DNA of 64,000 nt from JACKHO01 sp041398745 (GCA_041398745.1 JAWKUB010000009.1:186001-250000); one strand, 5' to 3'; positions 54,172 to 63,452 are shown, counted from the first letter of the stretch. Program-made: numbers and translations. The notes: generated by a model not told the origin, from the letters alone.

Positions 54172-55569
54172 TTGAAGACTTTTGAAGAACTCGCTCTCAT
54201 TTCGCCCATTAAAAAGGCTTTGCACGAGGAGCAGTACGTCACCCCCACGCCCATTCAGGCACAAACCATTCCCGCCGCACTGAGCGGTCGAGACATTCTC
54301 GGCAGCGCACAAACCGGCACGGGAAAAACAGCAGCATTTGCTCTGCCCATTTTGAATCGCCTCGGCAAACGCTCTCAGAAATCGATACCACACTTTCCCC
54401 AGGTTTTGATTCTCGCGCCAACGCGGGAACTCGCCATTCAAATTGGTGACAGCCTCGAAACGTACGGTCGGCACCTGCGTTTGCGTCATACCCTCGTTTA
54501 CGGTGGTGTGAACCAGTTCCGGCAGGTCCGTGCTTTGAAGAAGGGTGTGCATATTGTTGTGGCAACGCCGGGTCGTTTGCTCGACCTGATGAACCAGGGA
54601 CACCTCGAACTTTCGCGGCTGGAAATCTTCGTCTTGGACGAAGCGGACCGCATGCTCGACATGGGTTTCCTGCCCGACCTGAAACGCATCATCCGGGAAC
54701 TTCCAGACGAGCGTCAGTCGATGTTTTTCTCAGCCACCTTCCCCGGAAAAATTCTCCAACTCTCCGAGGAACTCCTGAACGATCCTATCAGCGTGCGACT
54801 GGCTCCCGCTCAGCCGACCGTGGAAGCAATTGAACAGCAACTGTTCCACGTTACATCTGGCCAGAAGAAATCACTCCTGGCGAAAATGTTGCGTGATCAA
54901 AATGTCGGTCAAGCGGTTGTCTTTACCAAGACCAAGCGCGGTGCCACGAATCTCGCCAACTTCCTGCAGAAGGCCAATATTTCTGCTGATGAAATTCACG
55001 GCAACAAGACTCAGAACGCACGTCAGCGCACGCTCGACGGATTCCGTGGCGGCAAGTTCCAGGTGCTGGTCGCGACCGACGTCGCTGCACGCGGTATTGA
55101 CGTCGACGGCATTACACACGTGTTCAACCTTGACCTGCCGATTGAACCAGAGGCCTACGTACACCGCATTGGCCGTACCGGCCGAGCTGGCGAAACCGGC
55201 ATTGCCGTTTCGTTCTGTGGTCCTGAAGAACGTGGACTGCTGCGAGCCATTGAGCGCCAAATCGGCCAGAAAATTCCACTCGCCGCAGGCCAGGAAGCAC
55301 CACAAGGCTCGCGCCGCGATGACGAGTCAGAACCTCGCCGTGAACGCCGTGGCGGAAGTTCCGGTGGACCACGCAACAAGCGACCAAGTCGGAAGCCACG
55401 TCCTCAACGTCGTGATGAGTCGGGCGCTCCGAAGTCGCAGGAAAAGCGAAACGCTCCTGCGAAAAGCGAATCGCGCGATGCCAAGCCCAGCCACGGCAAG
55501 TTCAAAGCCCGCCGCCGCCCCAAAAACGGTGCCGGTCGTCGTCCTTCACGAGCAGCCGCACCAGCGTAA
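54172..55569 (+). CDS. rhlE: DEAD-box RNA helicase, RhlE-like
   Basis: From TTG 54172 the product has 465 residues and begins KTFEELALISPIKKAL as RhlE proteins do; the longer frame (54076) would add 32 atypical residues. Motifs in order: Q motif (TPTPIQAQTIP), AQTGTGKT, PTRELA, TPGRLLD, LDEADRM, SATFP, ATDVAARGID and HRIGRTGRAG. The C-terminal 110 residues are basic and low complexity (Arg, Lys, Ser, Pro), typical for RNA binding. It unwinds short RNA duplexes in ribosome assembly or mRNA decay. Confidence 0.95.
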   Translation: MKTFEELALISPIKKALHEEQYVTPTPIQAQTIPAALSGRDILGSAQTGTGKTAAFALPILNRLGKRSQKSIPHFPQVLILAPTRELAIQIGDSLETYGRHLRLRHTLVYGGVNQFRQVRALKKGVHIVVATPGRLLDLMNQGHLELSRLEIFVLDEADRMLDMGFLPDLKRIIRELPDERQSMFFSATFPGKILQLSEELLNDPISVRLAPAQPTVEAIEQQLFHVTSGQKKSLLAKMLRDQNVGQAVVFTKTKRGATNLANFLQKANISADEIHGNKTQNARQRTLDGFRGGKFQVLVATDVAARGIDVDGITHVFNLDLPIEPEAYVHRIGRTGRAGETGIAVSFCGPEERGLLRAIERQIGQKIPLAAGQEAPQGSRRDDESEPRRERRGGSSGGPRNKRPSRKPRPQRRDESGAPKSQEKRNAPAKSESRDAKPSHGKFKARRRPKNGAGRRPSRAAAPA

Positions 55570-56033
55570 GCTTGGTGTCCTGTCTTCCTGATCATGCACC
55601 CGTATGGTCATTCGGATAGTGTGCGCCACAAGCATGATCCTGCGGAATTCACCCTCCCTCTGGGAGGGTCGAGCGCAGCGAGGGGATGGGCGCGTGCAAA
55701 TTTGACTTGGAAATGTCAATGTCGCCACAACATTCCGAAGCACGCTCATTGCCCTCCCCGAATCTCGTAAACTCGATGCGACCCTCCCGATTTCGGCTTC
55801 GCCGACGGGAGGGTGAAGTTACCAGACAGCCGGCCACCGCTGATCGGCCGCACCCGAAATATGTCACGAGACATCAATCTGATTGACCAGTTGCTGTCGA
55901 CATGGTATCCATAAGAGACATCCATTTGTGTTTCACGGATAATTCCCTTGGTATCCAACGCGTTACACAGAAAATGCTTCCGTCTAACGGTTAGTTATGC
56001 GATTAAATCAGGCCACCGAAGGTGCGGACAGAT
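55570..56033. other. Repeat-containing intergenic region
   Basis: About 460 bases. Two small hairpins built on the same GC-rich word are seen: CCCTCCC-tct-GGGAGGG (near 55653-55670) and CCCTCCC with GGGAGGG (near 55784-55812), the second over a longer loop. They look like dispersed repeats. No gene. Confidence 0.5.
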
Positions 56034-56588
56034 ATGGACCTGCAACTTGGCACTGACGGCAACCCGGTCATTGACCAGTTCAACGAAGAGGGATTCGTCG
56101 ACCTCACGCTCCAAATTCACGATCTTGCCGACGACGGGACGCACTATCGTTTCCATTTGACTGCTTCACACGACAACAGTGAACTCGGACTTGATGTGAT
56201 CCTGGCGAAAGGAATCAAGGGAGGTTTCGACGCCAATATGGACTTGATCAACGATCACGTCTATCGGCAGGGTGTTCGCTTCATCAGGTCCGGCATCGAA
56301 AGTGATCGGCTTGTCTCTGCAATCGGGACTCTTTATGACGCTGATCCTGTTCCTAAAGCAATGGTGCCAGAAGAATCATTTACCGCCATCGCGCTACATC
56401 AAGGCGATCTAGACTTCGAAAATGAATGTGTCAAACTAAAGCTGTTCGGCAAGGACGGGGAACCGTTTGACGAGGACGCATACTACGAGTCATTCTTTAA
56501 CGTCGATTTGGCCAATCGTATGGTCTATTGGAATGAAAAGGATCCAGACTATCGGCAGCCATTGCTTCGTGCCCTGGCCGCGCAGTGA
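56034..56588 (+). CDS. Hypothetical protein
   Basis: From ATG 56034 the product has 184 residues; the longest frame adds four. It is an acidic soluble protein, with GTHYRFHLTASHDNSELGLD, VILAKGIKGGFDANMDLIN and FNVDLANRMVYWNEKDPDY. No domain was recognised. The overall character (small, acidic, next to another small protein) is seen among immunity proteins, but no toxin is near. It lies 35 bases before the next unknown gene and is likely co-transcribed with it. Confidence 0.6.
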   Translation: MDLQLGTDGNPVIDQFNEEGFVDLTLQIHDLADDGTHYRFHLTASHDNSELGLDVILAKGIKGGFDANMDLINDHVYRQGVRFIRSGIESDRLVSAIGTLYDADPVPKAMVPEESFTAIALHQGDLDFENECVKLKLFGKDGEPFDEDAYYESFFNVDLANRMVYWNEKDPDYRQPLLRALAAQ

Positions 56589-56623
56589 ATCGAAATAACC
56601 GCCTTTGCGGAAACCCCTCATCA

Positions 56624-56893
56624 ATGGGACTCGAATTCAAACTTGAGACTTACGATCATCTGCTTACGGACATTCCATCTTTCATCACCGCGATCCCCGA
56701 GTTTCTGTCTTCGGAACGCGGGCAATGGCATTTAAGCATTGATGGTGAAACGGTCGCTGTAACCGTGCGCCAAGACGACGAGAACCTGTTCTTAACCCAA
56801 CATGTCGCATGTCGTGAAACAGATGCCCTGCTTGGCCTTCTGATACGCCGCCTGTTATCGCAAAATGACAATGTCGTCGTGTCGGAGGTTTGA
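56624..56893 (+). CDS. Small hypothetical protein
   Basis: From ATG 56624 the product has 89 residues; the longest frame begins 13 codons earlier and overlaps the previous stop. Text: FKLETYDHLLTDIPSFITAI, WHLSIDGETVAVTVRQDDEN and RETDALLGLLIRRLLSQNDN. No family recognised. Followed by an inverted repeat. Confidence 0.5.
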   Translation: MGLEFKLETYDHLLTDIPSFITAIPEFLSSERGQWHLSIDGETVAVTVRQDDENLFLTQHVACRETDALLGLLIRRLLSQNDNVVVSEV

Positions 56894-56925
56894 TTGCCCA
56901 CAGGGTGAGATGCAAGACCAAACGA

Positions 56926-56990
56926 CTGGGGGCGAATTGCTGCACGCGTCGTCTGAATGGGAGGAACCCACTTCAGCAATTTGCCCCCAG
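56926..56990. repeat. Long inverted repeat after the 56624 gene
   Basis: CTGGGGGCGAATTGCTG (56926-56942) and CAGCAATTTGCCCCCAG (56974-56990) are 17-base arms with one mismatch, around a 31-base loop. It could be a terminator-like RNA hairpin or a dispersed repeat. Confidence 0.6.
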
Positions 56991-57124
56991 CGACACGCTG
57001 CACATTCGACATCAGATCCATTCACACCATCACCTGACGTATCGGGCCTTCTCAGCTACACTGCCGGACTTCGGTTGCGGATTGTTGTCCGCGGCCTGCT
57101 AAGTATTGTTTCTGAAATTGCCCA

Positions 57125-58180
57125 ATGGCCAGTCAGACGTTGAGAGTTGGAATTGTTGGTGCCGGCGCGAATACGAAGTTGCGTCACATACCCGGTTTGC
57201 GCGCCATCGAAGGCGTGGAAATTGTCGGGGTGGTGAATCGGACAGAGGAGTCGACCGCGCGTGTGGCAGAGGAGTATTCCATTCCTCACAGCTTCGCCCA
57301 CTGGAGTGAACTGATTGCCTCGCCCGAGGTCGATGCCGTGGTCATTGGCACCTGGCCGAATTTGCATTGCGAAGTCACCTGCGCCGCGTTGAATGCGGGT
57401 AAGCATGTACTGTGCGAAGCCCGCATGGCTCGTAACTTTGCTGAAGCAAAGCAAATGCTGGAAGTGGCCCGGGCGAACAAGAATTTGGTTGCCCAAATCG
57501 TCCCCAGTCCGTTCGGGCTGGAATGTGGTCCCACCGTGGAAGCCATGATTAAAGAACACTACCTCGGCGATTTGCGTGAGGTCGTGGTCATTGGCGCGAC
57601 TGATCAGTTCTGGGATTACAATTTGCCGCTGCACTGGCGGCAGGATGAAGAAATCAGTGGACGCAACGTGCTGGCGCTGGGCATTCTGCATGAAACACTC
57701 ATGCGGTGGGCTCCTGAACCGGTGCAGGTATTCGCCCAGGCGGAAACATTCGAGCCCACACGTCCTGACCCCGAGGGCGAAGGCTATCGCGAAGTCACCA
57801 TTCCGGACAGCGTCCAAATCCTGGTGGAACTCAAAGGGGGCGTGCGGGCCATTTACCATTTGAGTGGCAGCATATTGTTCGGCCCAGGACTGCAAATTCA
57901 TTTGTACGGTAGTCGTGGTACCATCAAAGTGACGTTTGCCAACGGAACTGAATCAGTCCAGTGTGGTCGCGCGGGTGACAAGGAACTCCAGCTGCTGGAC
58001 ATTCCCGAAGACGAACGGGGCAAGTGGCAGGTTGAGGAGGAGTTCGTCAGGGCAATTCGCGGGAACAAAAAGGTTCGTCTGAACGATTTCAAAACGGCCC
58101 TCGCTGGTATGGAATTTACCGAAGCGGTCGGCCTGAGCATTGAAGAGGAAGCAGCGATTTCGTTGCCATTGGATGAGTAA
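57125..58180 (+). CDS. Gfo/Idh/MocA-family oxidoreductase (variant without the EKP lysine)
   Basis: A 351-residue protein with a Rossmann NAD(P) domain starting LRVGIVGAGANTKLRHIPGL and continuing VEIVGVVNRTEE, TWPNLHCEVTCAALNAGKHV. At the place of the family motif E-K-P it reads E98-A99-R100 (CEARMARNF), so the usual catalytic lysine is alanine. The second half has the family's C-terminal sheet domain (VRAIYHLSGSILFGPGLQIH). Its dehydrogenase activity is therefore uncertain, or it belongs to a subfamily with another mechanism. The next gene starts six bases on, so translation is probably coupled. ATG start. Confidence 0.88.
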   Translation: MASQTLRVGIVGAGANTKLRHIPGLRAIEGVEIVGVVNRTEESTARVAEEYSIPHSFAHWSELIASPEVDAVVIGTWPNLHCEVTCAALNAGKHVLCEARMARNFAEAKQMLEVARANKNLVAQIVPSPFGLECGPTVEAMIKEHYLGDLREVVVIGATDQFWDYNLPLHWRQDEEISGRNVLALGILHETLMRWAPEPVQVFAQAETFEPTRPDPEGEGYREVTIPDSVQILVELKGGVRAIYHLSGSILFGPGLQIHLYGSRGTIKVTFANGTESVQCGRAGDKELQLLDIPEDERGKWQVEEEFVRAIRGNKKVRLNDFKTALAGMEFTEAVGLSIEEEAAISLPLDE

Positions 58181-58185
58181 ACGAC

Positions 58186-59418
58186 ATGGACAGTGACATT
58201 GCTCAACTCGAAATTCCGTTCGGTGCCTCTCAGCTGTTTGCGGCGAAGGTACTCAAACGCCAGCTCGTCATGGCGTTCGACGCGCCACAGTCAGTCGCAA
58301 ATCCCGCTGAACTCATTACCGACGCATTGGAATCACCCCTCGGGATTTCGGCGTTACGTACAACCATTGTACCGGGTGATCACATCGCGGTAACCATGGC
58401 CCGGGATACGCCGGTTCCAGAGCACGTCATGGTGGCTCTCTGGGATGTTTTGGATGATGTCGGTGTCAACGCGGCTGATACCAGTCTCCTGTTTCCCTCT
58501 GCATTCGATGTCAGTGTGCCGCAGCAAGCTCTCAGTGAATTGTCAGATGATGCGGCCAATTCACTGCAATGCCATACACACGACCCTCTCGAAGACGGAG
58601 GCTGCAACTACCTGGCGACATCGGCCAGCGGGCAACGGATTTATTTGTCGCAACACATTCTCGACGCCGACTTCGTGCTGCCGGTTGATATCATTTGTCC
58701 CGACCCCGTTCTTGGGGTGCGTGGTAGCGTGAGTTGCCTCTATCCGGGATTCAGTGACACAGAGGCCATTCGAAAGTGCCTCGGCCAAGGGCATGATGAA
58801 TTGAGTTCGGACGACCTCCGGCCCCTGCGGCAGTTTGTGGAAGAAGTCGCCTGGCTGCTGGGTGTGCAGTTTTGCGTGGGACTCATCCCCGGTGCCAATG
58901 GCGGAATTCTGGCTGCCTGTGCCGGAACGCCGGACGTTGTGCTGCGTACCGGTATGGAGAGTTATCGCACGAACTGGGAAGTCGAAGTCACAGAGAAGAG
59001 TGACATTGTGGTCGCCGCGGTTCAGGCGGGCCCCCATGGCACGACCTGGGAGGAAGTGGGACGAGCCGTCGACGTGGCTCGTAAATTCGTAAACAAAGGC
59101 GGCCGCATTGTGGTGTTGAGTGAACTCGAAGCAAAACCCGGTCCAGGCCTTTCAATGCTCGCCAGCCAGCGTTCAGCCAAGTCCGCACTCAAAGTCGTCC
59201 GTAAAGAAATGCCACCCGACCTCCTTACGGCAACCCGCATTGCCAAGGCGGCCGACCGGGCTGATGTGTATCTCCTCAGCAAGTTGCCGGAGAATGTTGT
59301 CGAAGACCTGTTTCTATTTCCCATTGCCAGCACCGACGAAATTCAGCGGCTGCTGAACGGAGGCGAGACCGTCACCGTTCTGGGTGGGGCTCAATACATC
59401 CTGCCGGTCGTCCCGTGA
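58186..59418 (+). CDS. LarA-like protein (DUF2088), probably non-canonical
   Basis: A 410-residue protein of the lactate racemase N-terminal type. VTMARDTPVPEHV and THDPLEDGGCNYLATSASGQ (with His132) match the family. The segment that in LarA reads roughly GGRKAILPG, with the lysine that holds the nickel-pincer cofactor, reads GSVSCLYPG here (181-188), and the EPH segment before it reads CPDP. This argues against classical racemase chemistry. It overlaps functionally with the preceding Gfo/Idh gene (six-base gap) and ends at a strong terminator. Annotation as 'lactate racemase' would be misleading. Confidence 0.75.
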   Translation: MDSDIAQLEIPFGASQLFAAKVLKRQLVMAFDAPQSVANPAELITDALESPLGISALRTTIVPGDHIAVTMARDTPVPEHVMVALWDVLDDVGVNAADTSLLFPSAFDVSVPQQALSELSDDAANSLQCHTHDPLEDGGCNYLATSASGQRIYLSQHILDADFVLPVDIICPDPVLGVRGSVSCLYPGFSDTEAIRKCLGQGHDELSSDDLRPLRQFVEEVAWLLGVQFCVGLIPGANGGILAACAGTPDVVLRTGMESYRTNWEVEVTEKSDIVVAAVQAGPHGTTWEEVGRAVDVARKFVNKGGRIVVLSELEAKPGPGLSMLASQRSAKSALKVVRKEMPPDLLTATRIAKAADRADVYLLSKLPENVVEDLFLFPIASTDEIQRLLNGGETVTVLGGAQYILPVVP

Positions 59419-59440
59419 CAGATGTCGCTTGTTCAAACAG

Positions 59441-59477
59441 AAAAGGGACCTCACGAATTGTTCGCGAGGTCCCTTTT
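59441..59477. terminator. Bidirectional Rho-independent terminator
   Basis: AAAAGGGACCTCACGAA and TTCGCGAGGTCCCTTTT form a long stem (one A/C mismatch) with a three-base loop. T-runs occur on both strands. It serves the LarA-like gene (plus) and the 59544 gene (minus), whose ends face each other. Confidence 0.85.
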
Positions 59478-59543
59478 CCTTGACACTCCGTCAGGTCATG
59501 AGGCAGGCACTCCGTGCCGCAGCATCCAGGTGTTGAGTCGAAC

Positions 59544-60023
59544 TCAGCGTCCCCGGTAATTGTTGTAGGAATCGTTGTAGCGGTCGTATTGCAAGCGGCT
59601 GCCGGAGTCGTAGCCGCCACTGAAGTCGCTTACGGTTTCGCGGTAGACGTCACGATAATCGCCTGAGCCGACAACGCCACCGGTTTCGCGGTTGCCCACG
59701 CCAATGCTCGGCGTGTCGTAGCTCGAAGTGCGAAACATTTCTTCACGAGAAGTCGCGGTCGATGCGTAGTCGCCATCGTAACTGCTTGAGTAATTCTGCT
59801 GCTCGACCTCTTGTGTGAGTTCCGCCCACATTTCCTGCCCTTCGGGAGTATCGAGAAATGCGGCAATGACGCCCACGGCAACTACTCCACCAACAAACAG
59901 CGCCACTAGGAAAAACACCAGCTTCACAAACGAAGCCGCGGCGTTGAATACAAACCCAATAATGCCGGCACTCCCTGCGACGGCGTAGCTCGGCTGGTAA
60001 TTTGGTGCAGGATGAAACGTCAT
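59544..60023 (-). CDS. Small membrane protein with Tyr/Ser/Asp-rich tail
   Basis: From ATG 60023 the product has 159 residues; the longest frame adds 32. One long hydrophobic region (GIIGFVFNAAASFVKLVFFL, then FVGGVVAVGVIAAFL) crosses the membrane once or twice, and a tail of about 85 residues is rich in Tyr, Ser, Asp and Arg (YDRYNDSYNNYRGR at the end). Nothing recognised. Such tails occur in low-complexity, perhaps assembly-prone, surface proteins; this is speculation. Confidence 0.6.
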   Translation of the reverse strand: MTFHPAPNYQPSYAVAGSAGIIGFVFNAAASFVKLVFFLVALFVGGVVAVGVIAAFLDTPEGQEMWAELTQEVEQQNYSSSYDGDYASTATSREEMFRTSSYDTPSIGVGNRETGGVVGSGDYRDVYRETVSDFSGGYDSGSRLQYDRYNDSYNNYRGR

Positions 60024-60324
60024 GATTCTGTCTCCGGCTGACGGTGTGAAAGGTGTCTGGATGTTGTGAATTGAAAGCAGCGACCATGCCACAACGCCCG
60101 ACTTTTCGGCCGCAGGCAAGACGGGAAAGCTAATCCCGGCGATAACCGTGACTTACAACAATTCGAATTCTCCCGAGACATTGACTCTTATCGTGAAACA
60201 ACGAATGCATCTGACGACAGGCGCACTCAATGCGATTGCACTGAGTGAGGCTGTCCCCGACAGCGTATTTCGCTAGACTCTGGGAAATGTTGGCCCAGCC
60301 GCCACTTCATCGGAGAAACATGAC
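60024..60324. other. Divergent intergenic region
   Basis: About 300 bases between the 59544 gene (minus) and the DUF6754-like gene (plus). No gene, repeat or clear promoter was recognised. Confidence 0.4.
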
Positions 60325-61548
60325 GTGTTCCGAGCCATTCTCTTCGCCAGCCTGACTTTGGTATCCACTGTCGTTGTGGCCGCACCTCCGCCAATGCCTG
60401 AGGGTTTTACCATTCGGGACAAATCGTTCGACGGTGGCAAGGCCCTGGAAGTGGTGATTGACCTGCCCAATCTCTCAGATGAAGAACTCAAAGCCACGTT
60501 GTTTATTGTGCAGCGCTGTGGCGAAGAAGGCGGACTCTTTGAAGAAGTGCTGGTTCGCGCGCCAGATTACTGGGAGCGAAAACGTGGTGAAATGATTGCC
60601 ACTATTGAAAACTGCGTGCGCGGCGAATCGTACTGGTTTCGGGTCGCCTCACGACGTCCCGGCAATGCCGAACTAAAGATACAAGAGGAGACGTCGACGT
60701 TTCTCACGTCTGCCGAATTTGGGCGGTCCGATCGTTCCTGGCTCGACGGCAGCCGCTTGTGGATTGGAGTCATAGGCGGCGCGGTTTGTCTGTCAGTCGT
60801 CATCTTCATTCTGCTCGCCCGGGCCGGTTGGCCGCTGAAGGTTCGCCCCATTGCGGGCCTGGAAGCTGTCGAGGAAGCGGTCGGTCGAGCAACCGAAATG
60901 GGCCGACCGTGCCTGTTCGTTCCCGGCATTCTCGACATGAACGAAATGCAAACCATTGCCGGACTCACCATTCTGGGCCACGTTGCCGAACGTGCCGCCG
61001 AGTACGATTGTGAACTGGAAACACCCACGAGCCGATCGCTGGTGATGACTGCCGCGCGTGAAACCGTACAAGCGGCTTACCTCACGGCAGGTCGTCCCGA
61101 CGCTTACAACGAAGACTCGATTTACTACGTGACCGATGAGCAGTTCGCCTATGTCTCGCACGTCACGGGGCTCATGGTTCGCGAAAAGCCGGCCGCCTGC
61201 TTCTATCTGGGCGCCTTCTACGCTGAGTCACTCATTCTGGCTGAAACGGGGAATTCGATTGGCGCCATTCAGGTTGCGGGAACGGCTCAGCCCTCGCAGT
61301 TGCCGTTCTTTGTCGCCGCGTGTGACTACACCCTCATTGGTGAAGAATTCTTCGCCGCCAGTGCCTACCTCGCCAAAGACCCCGATCAACTCGGCAGTCT
61401 CAAAGGCCAGGACTTCGGCAAACTCATTGTGGCTGCACTGCTCATTGTCGGGGTTGGCCTGGTCACGCTCACACAGGTGACAGGAGCCGATGGTATCCGG
61501 TGGCTGAGCGAAGGCCTGCGTGACGTCGTTCTTCACGGCGGTGGCTGA
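60325..61548 (+). CDS. DUF6754-like membrane protein
   Basis: A 407-residue protein. A signal peptide (LFASLTLVSTVVVAAPPP) leads to an extracytoplasmic fibronectin-like domain (LEVVIDLPNLSDEELKATL, SYWFRVASRRPGNAELK). A transmembrane helix follows near residues 150-170 (WIGVIGGAVCLSVVIFILLA), then a cytoplasmic alpha/beta domain (GRPCLFVPGILDMNEMQTIA, ETGNSIGAIQVAGTAQPSQLP), and a second helix near the end (LIVAALLIVGVGLVTLTQV). The pattern fits DUF6754. GTG at 60325 has GGAG 9 bases upstream; a nearby ATG is out of frame. Function unknown. Confidence 0.7.
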   Translation: MFRAILFASLTLVSTVVVAAPPPMPEGFTIRDKSFDGGKALEVVIDLPNLSDEELKATLFIVQRCGEEGGLFEEVLVRAPDYWERKRGEMIATIENCVRGESYWFRVASRRPGNAELKIQEETSTFLTSAEFGRSDRSWLDGSRLWIGVIGGAVCLSVVIFILLARAGWPLKVRPIAGLEAVEEAVGRATEMGRPCLFVPGILDMNEMQTIAGLTILGHVAERAAEYDCELETPTSRSLVMTAARETVQAAYLTAGRPDAYNEDSIYYVTDEQFAYVSHVTGLMVREKPAACFYLGAFYAESLILAETGNSIGAIQVAGTAQPSQLPFFVAACDYTLIGEEFFAASAYLAKDPDQLGSLKGQDFGKLIVAALLIVGVGLVTLTQVTGADGIRWLSEGLRDVVLHGGG

Positions 61549-61649
61549 TTCGTTCGGTAGATCCGACCTCTCTTAATTCAGACTCATCGTCCGCGTTGTG
61601 ATGGACGCCCGGCACGGAAATCATCGTGCCTATGAGATGTATTCTGTGC

Positions 61650-61680
61650 CATACCCACGTCACGTAGCAGCGTGGGTATG
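61650..61680. repeat. Hairpin after the DUF6754-like gene
   Basis: CATACCCACG (61650-61659) and CGTGGGTATG (61671-61680) form a perfect 10-bp stem with an 11-base loop. There is no T-run. It may be a terminator-like element or a dispersed palindrome. Confidence 0.5.
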
Positions 61681-61835
61681 CGAAATTCAATGCTTGACCT
61701 CAAGCTGCTTGTCCACAAGCATTTGCATTAACCGGCCATTTTCTTTTCAAAAACTCTGTAACACATTTTCGACTTCTCCGCTGGCAGTGGCATCAGGGGT
61801 TGGCCCTGATGAAAACCTCAACCCGGAGAAGAACA

Positions 61836-63419
61836 ATGATTCGCCTCAAAAATCTGTTTGCAACCGCCATTCTGTCCCTCGCACTCGTGAATCCTTTGTT
61901 TGCAGGATTCCCTGGAAAAAGTTCTGGCAGCAGCCGATCCACTTCCAGTCGCTCAGTTTCACCGAGCAGCAGCTCTCGTTCGAGCAGCTCGTCAAGTTCA
62001 CGCTCCTCTGGATCATCATCGAGTCGCTCGGTGAGTTCCAACTCACGAACTTCAGGTTCCTCAACCCGTACGCAGTCCAGCTCATCCAGCAGCCGTCCTG
62101 TTTCGAGTTCGAGCAGCCGCCAGTCGAGTTCTTCGTCACGCACTTCGAGCAGCAATGTGCAACGACCGAGTAGCAGCAGCACTCGGCAGATGCCGACATC
62201 TTCGAACTCTCAACGTCCCACCAGTTCCAATACGAAATTGCCCACGACGACGAGTTCAACACGTCCGACATCACTTCTTGGACGGGCGACTGAAAATCGT
62301 CAAATGCCCACAAGCACTCGGACTCAAATGCCAACCGGTTCGAATGGCAACATGCCGACCAGCAGTGGTTCACGCCGACCAACATCGATTCTGCAACAGG
62401 CTATGGATAACCGTCAACCATCTGGCAATTCACGTATGCCGCAACCAACCAGCCCCAATGGCAAGTTGCCAACCACGACTCGACCACGACCAACGTCACT
62501 TCTCGAACAGGCGACTTCCAATCGGCCACGTCCGACAACGCCAACTCGCCTGCCAGATTTCGGGAATGGCGGTTCGTCGAATCGTCCCAACATCGGCCTG
62601 AGTGGAACGTTCCATCCCCCTGGAATCGAGACACCGCGTCCTACGAGTCCACGTCCTGGTGGGAAGTTGCCAGATGTTGTACGTCCCGGTGGACTTCCTG
62701 GCGGAAAGCTGCCCGGAGATCGAATCCCAGGGACACCACAACGTCCAAACTTCCCCATCGATCCAACTGGTCCTCGCGTGCCCGGTGGAACACGTCCACC
62801 ACAGCCAATTGATCCTGTACTCCCACGTCCCATCGATCCTCCTTTCCCTGGTCCGATCGATCCAGGATTCCCGCGACCGGACTTCCCAACACCACTGCCT
62901 CCGCAGCAACCTATACCACCGACACCCCCATACTGCCCACCAGCACCACCTTACTGTCCGCCAACTCCCGGCAACTGCAACCCTGGACACTGCTTCCCGG
63001 GCCACAACTGGAATCACCACTGCCCACCAGTCGTCCTCGACTGCTTCCGTGGATGCTACGGTGGAAACGTTTGTGTGCAGCCTGCAGTGACAACGGTTCT
63101 CGTCTCCGAACCAGCCATCATTACTGAAACGGTTGTAGCAGAAGCCCCCCCGGCACCTGCCGCCATGATTCCACAGGTCCTCAACGGTGACACCGTCACC
63201 ATGATGTTCGACGCACCTCAGCAAGCCGAACCTGGCAAGGCTGTACTGCTCATCAACGAACAGCCCATGGAACTGCAAATTGTCGACTGGCAGGCCAACA
63301 TGGTCACCATCAAGTTCCCCAGCCTGTTACTGAACCAGCCCATGCCCGCCGCCCTGTTCATCGGCGACGCCCAAGGCAACGTCATCCAGGCCATGGAAAT
63401 CCTGATTGTCCTGCAGTAA
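61836..63419 (+). CDS. Secreted Ser/Pro-rich repeat protein with C-terminal IPT-like domain
   Basis: From ATG 61836 (GGAG upstream) the product has 527 residues. After a signal peptide (LKNLFATAILSLALVNPLFA) come 110 residues that are mostly serine and arginine, then imperfect repeats around RPTSLL and TSILQQ with Asn-Arg spacers (ATENRQMP, AMDNRQPS, ATSNRPRP), a Pro/Gly region with many PRPIDP words, a Cys/His/Pro segment (PPYCPPAPPYCPPTP, GHCFPGHNWNHHC), and an Ig/IPT-like domain of 80 residues (VNGD-like start, then LLINEQPMELQIVDWQANMV). It is probably a surface or cell-wall protein; the Ser/Thr repeats could be glycosylated. No family match. Confidence 0.85.
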   Translation: MIRLKNLFATAILSLALVNPLFAGFPGKSSGSSRSTSSRSVSPSSSSRSSSSSSSRSSGSSSSRSVSSNSRTSGSSTRTQSSSSSSRPVSSSSSRQSSSSSRTSSSNVQRPSSSSTRQMPTSSNSQRPTSSNTKLPTTTSSTRPTSLLGRATENRQMPTSTRTQMPTGSNGNMPTSSGSRRPTSILQQAMDNRQPSGNSRMPQPTSPNGKLPTTTRPRPTSLLEQATSNRPRPTTPTRLPDFGNGGSSNRPNIGLSGTFHPPGIETPRPTSPRPGGKLPDVVRPGGLPGGKLPGDRIPGTPQRPNFPIDPTGPRVPGGTRPPQPIDPVLPRPIDPPFPGPIDPGFPRPDFPTPLPPQQPIPPTPPYCPPAPPYCPPTPGNCNPGHCFPGHNWNHHCPPVVLDCFRGCYGGNVCVQPAVTTVLVSEPAIITETVVAEAPPAPAAMIPQVLNGDTVTMMFDAPQQAEPGKAVLLINEQPMELQIVDWQANMVTIKFPSLLLNQPMPAALFIGDAQGNVIQAMEILIVLQ

Positions 63420-63452
63420 CTGCCAACTTCGGCGACAAGCTGCAAACCGCAA

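Noticed and set aside
61900..62900. Regular short repeats that could suggest a CRISPR or satellite
   Set aside because: The repeats stay in frame and encode Ser/Arg and RPTSLL-type peptide repeats; there are no constant repeats with unique spacers.
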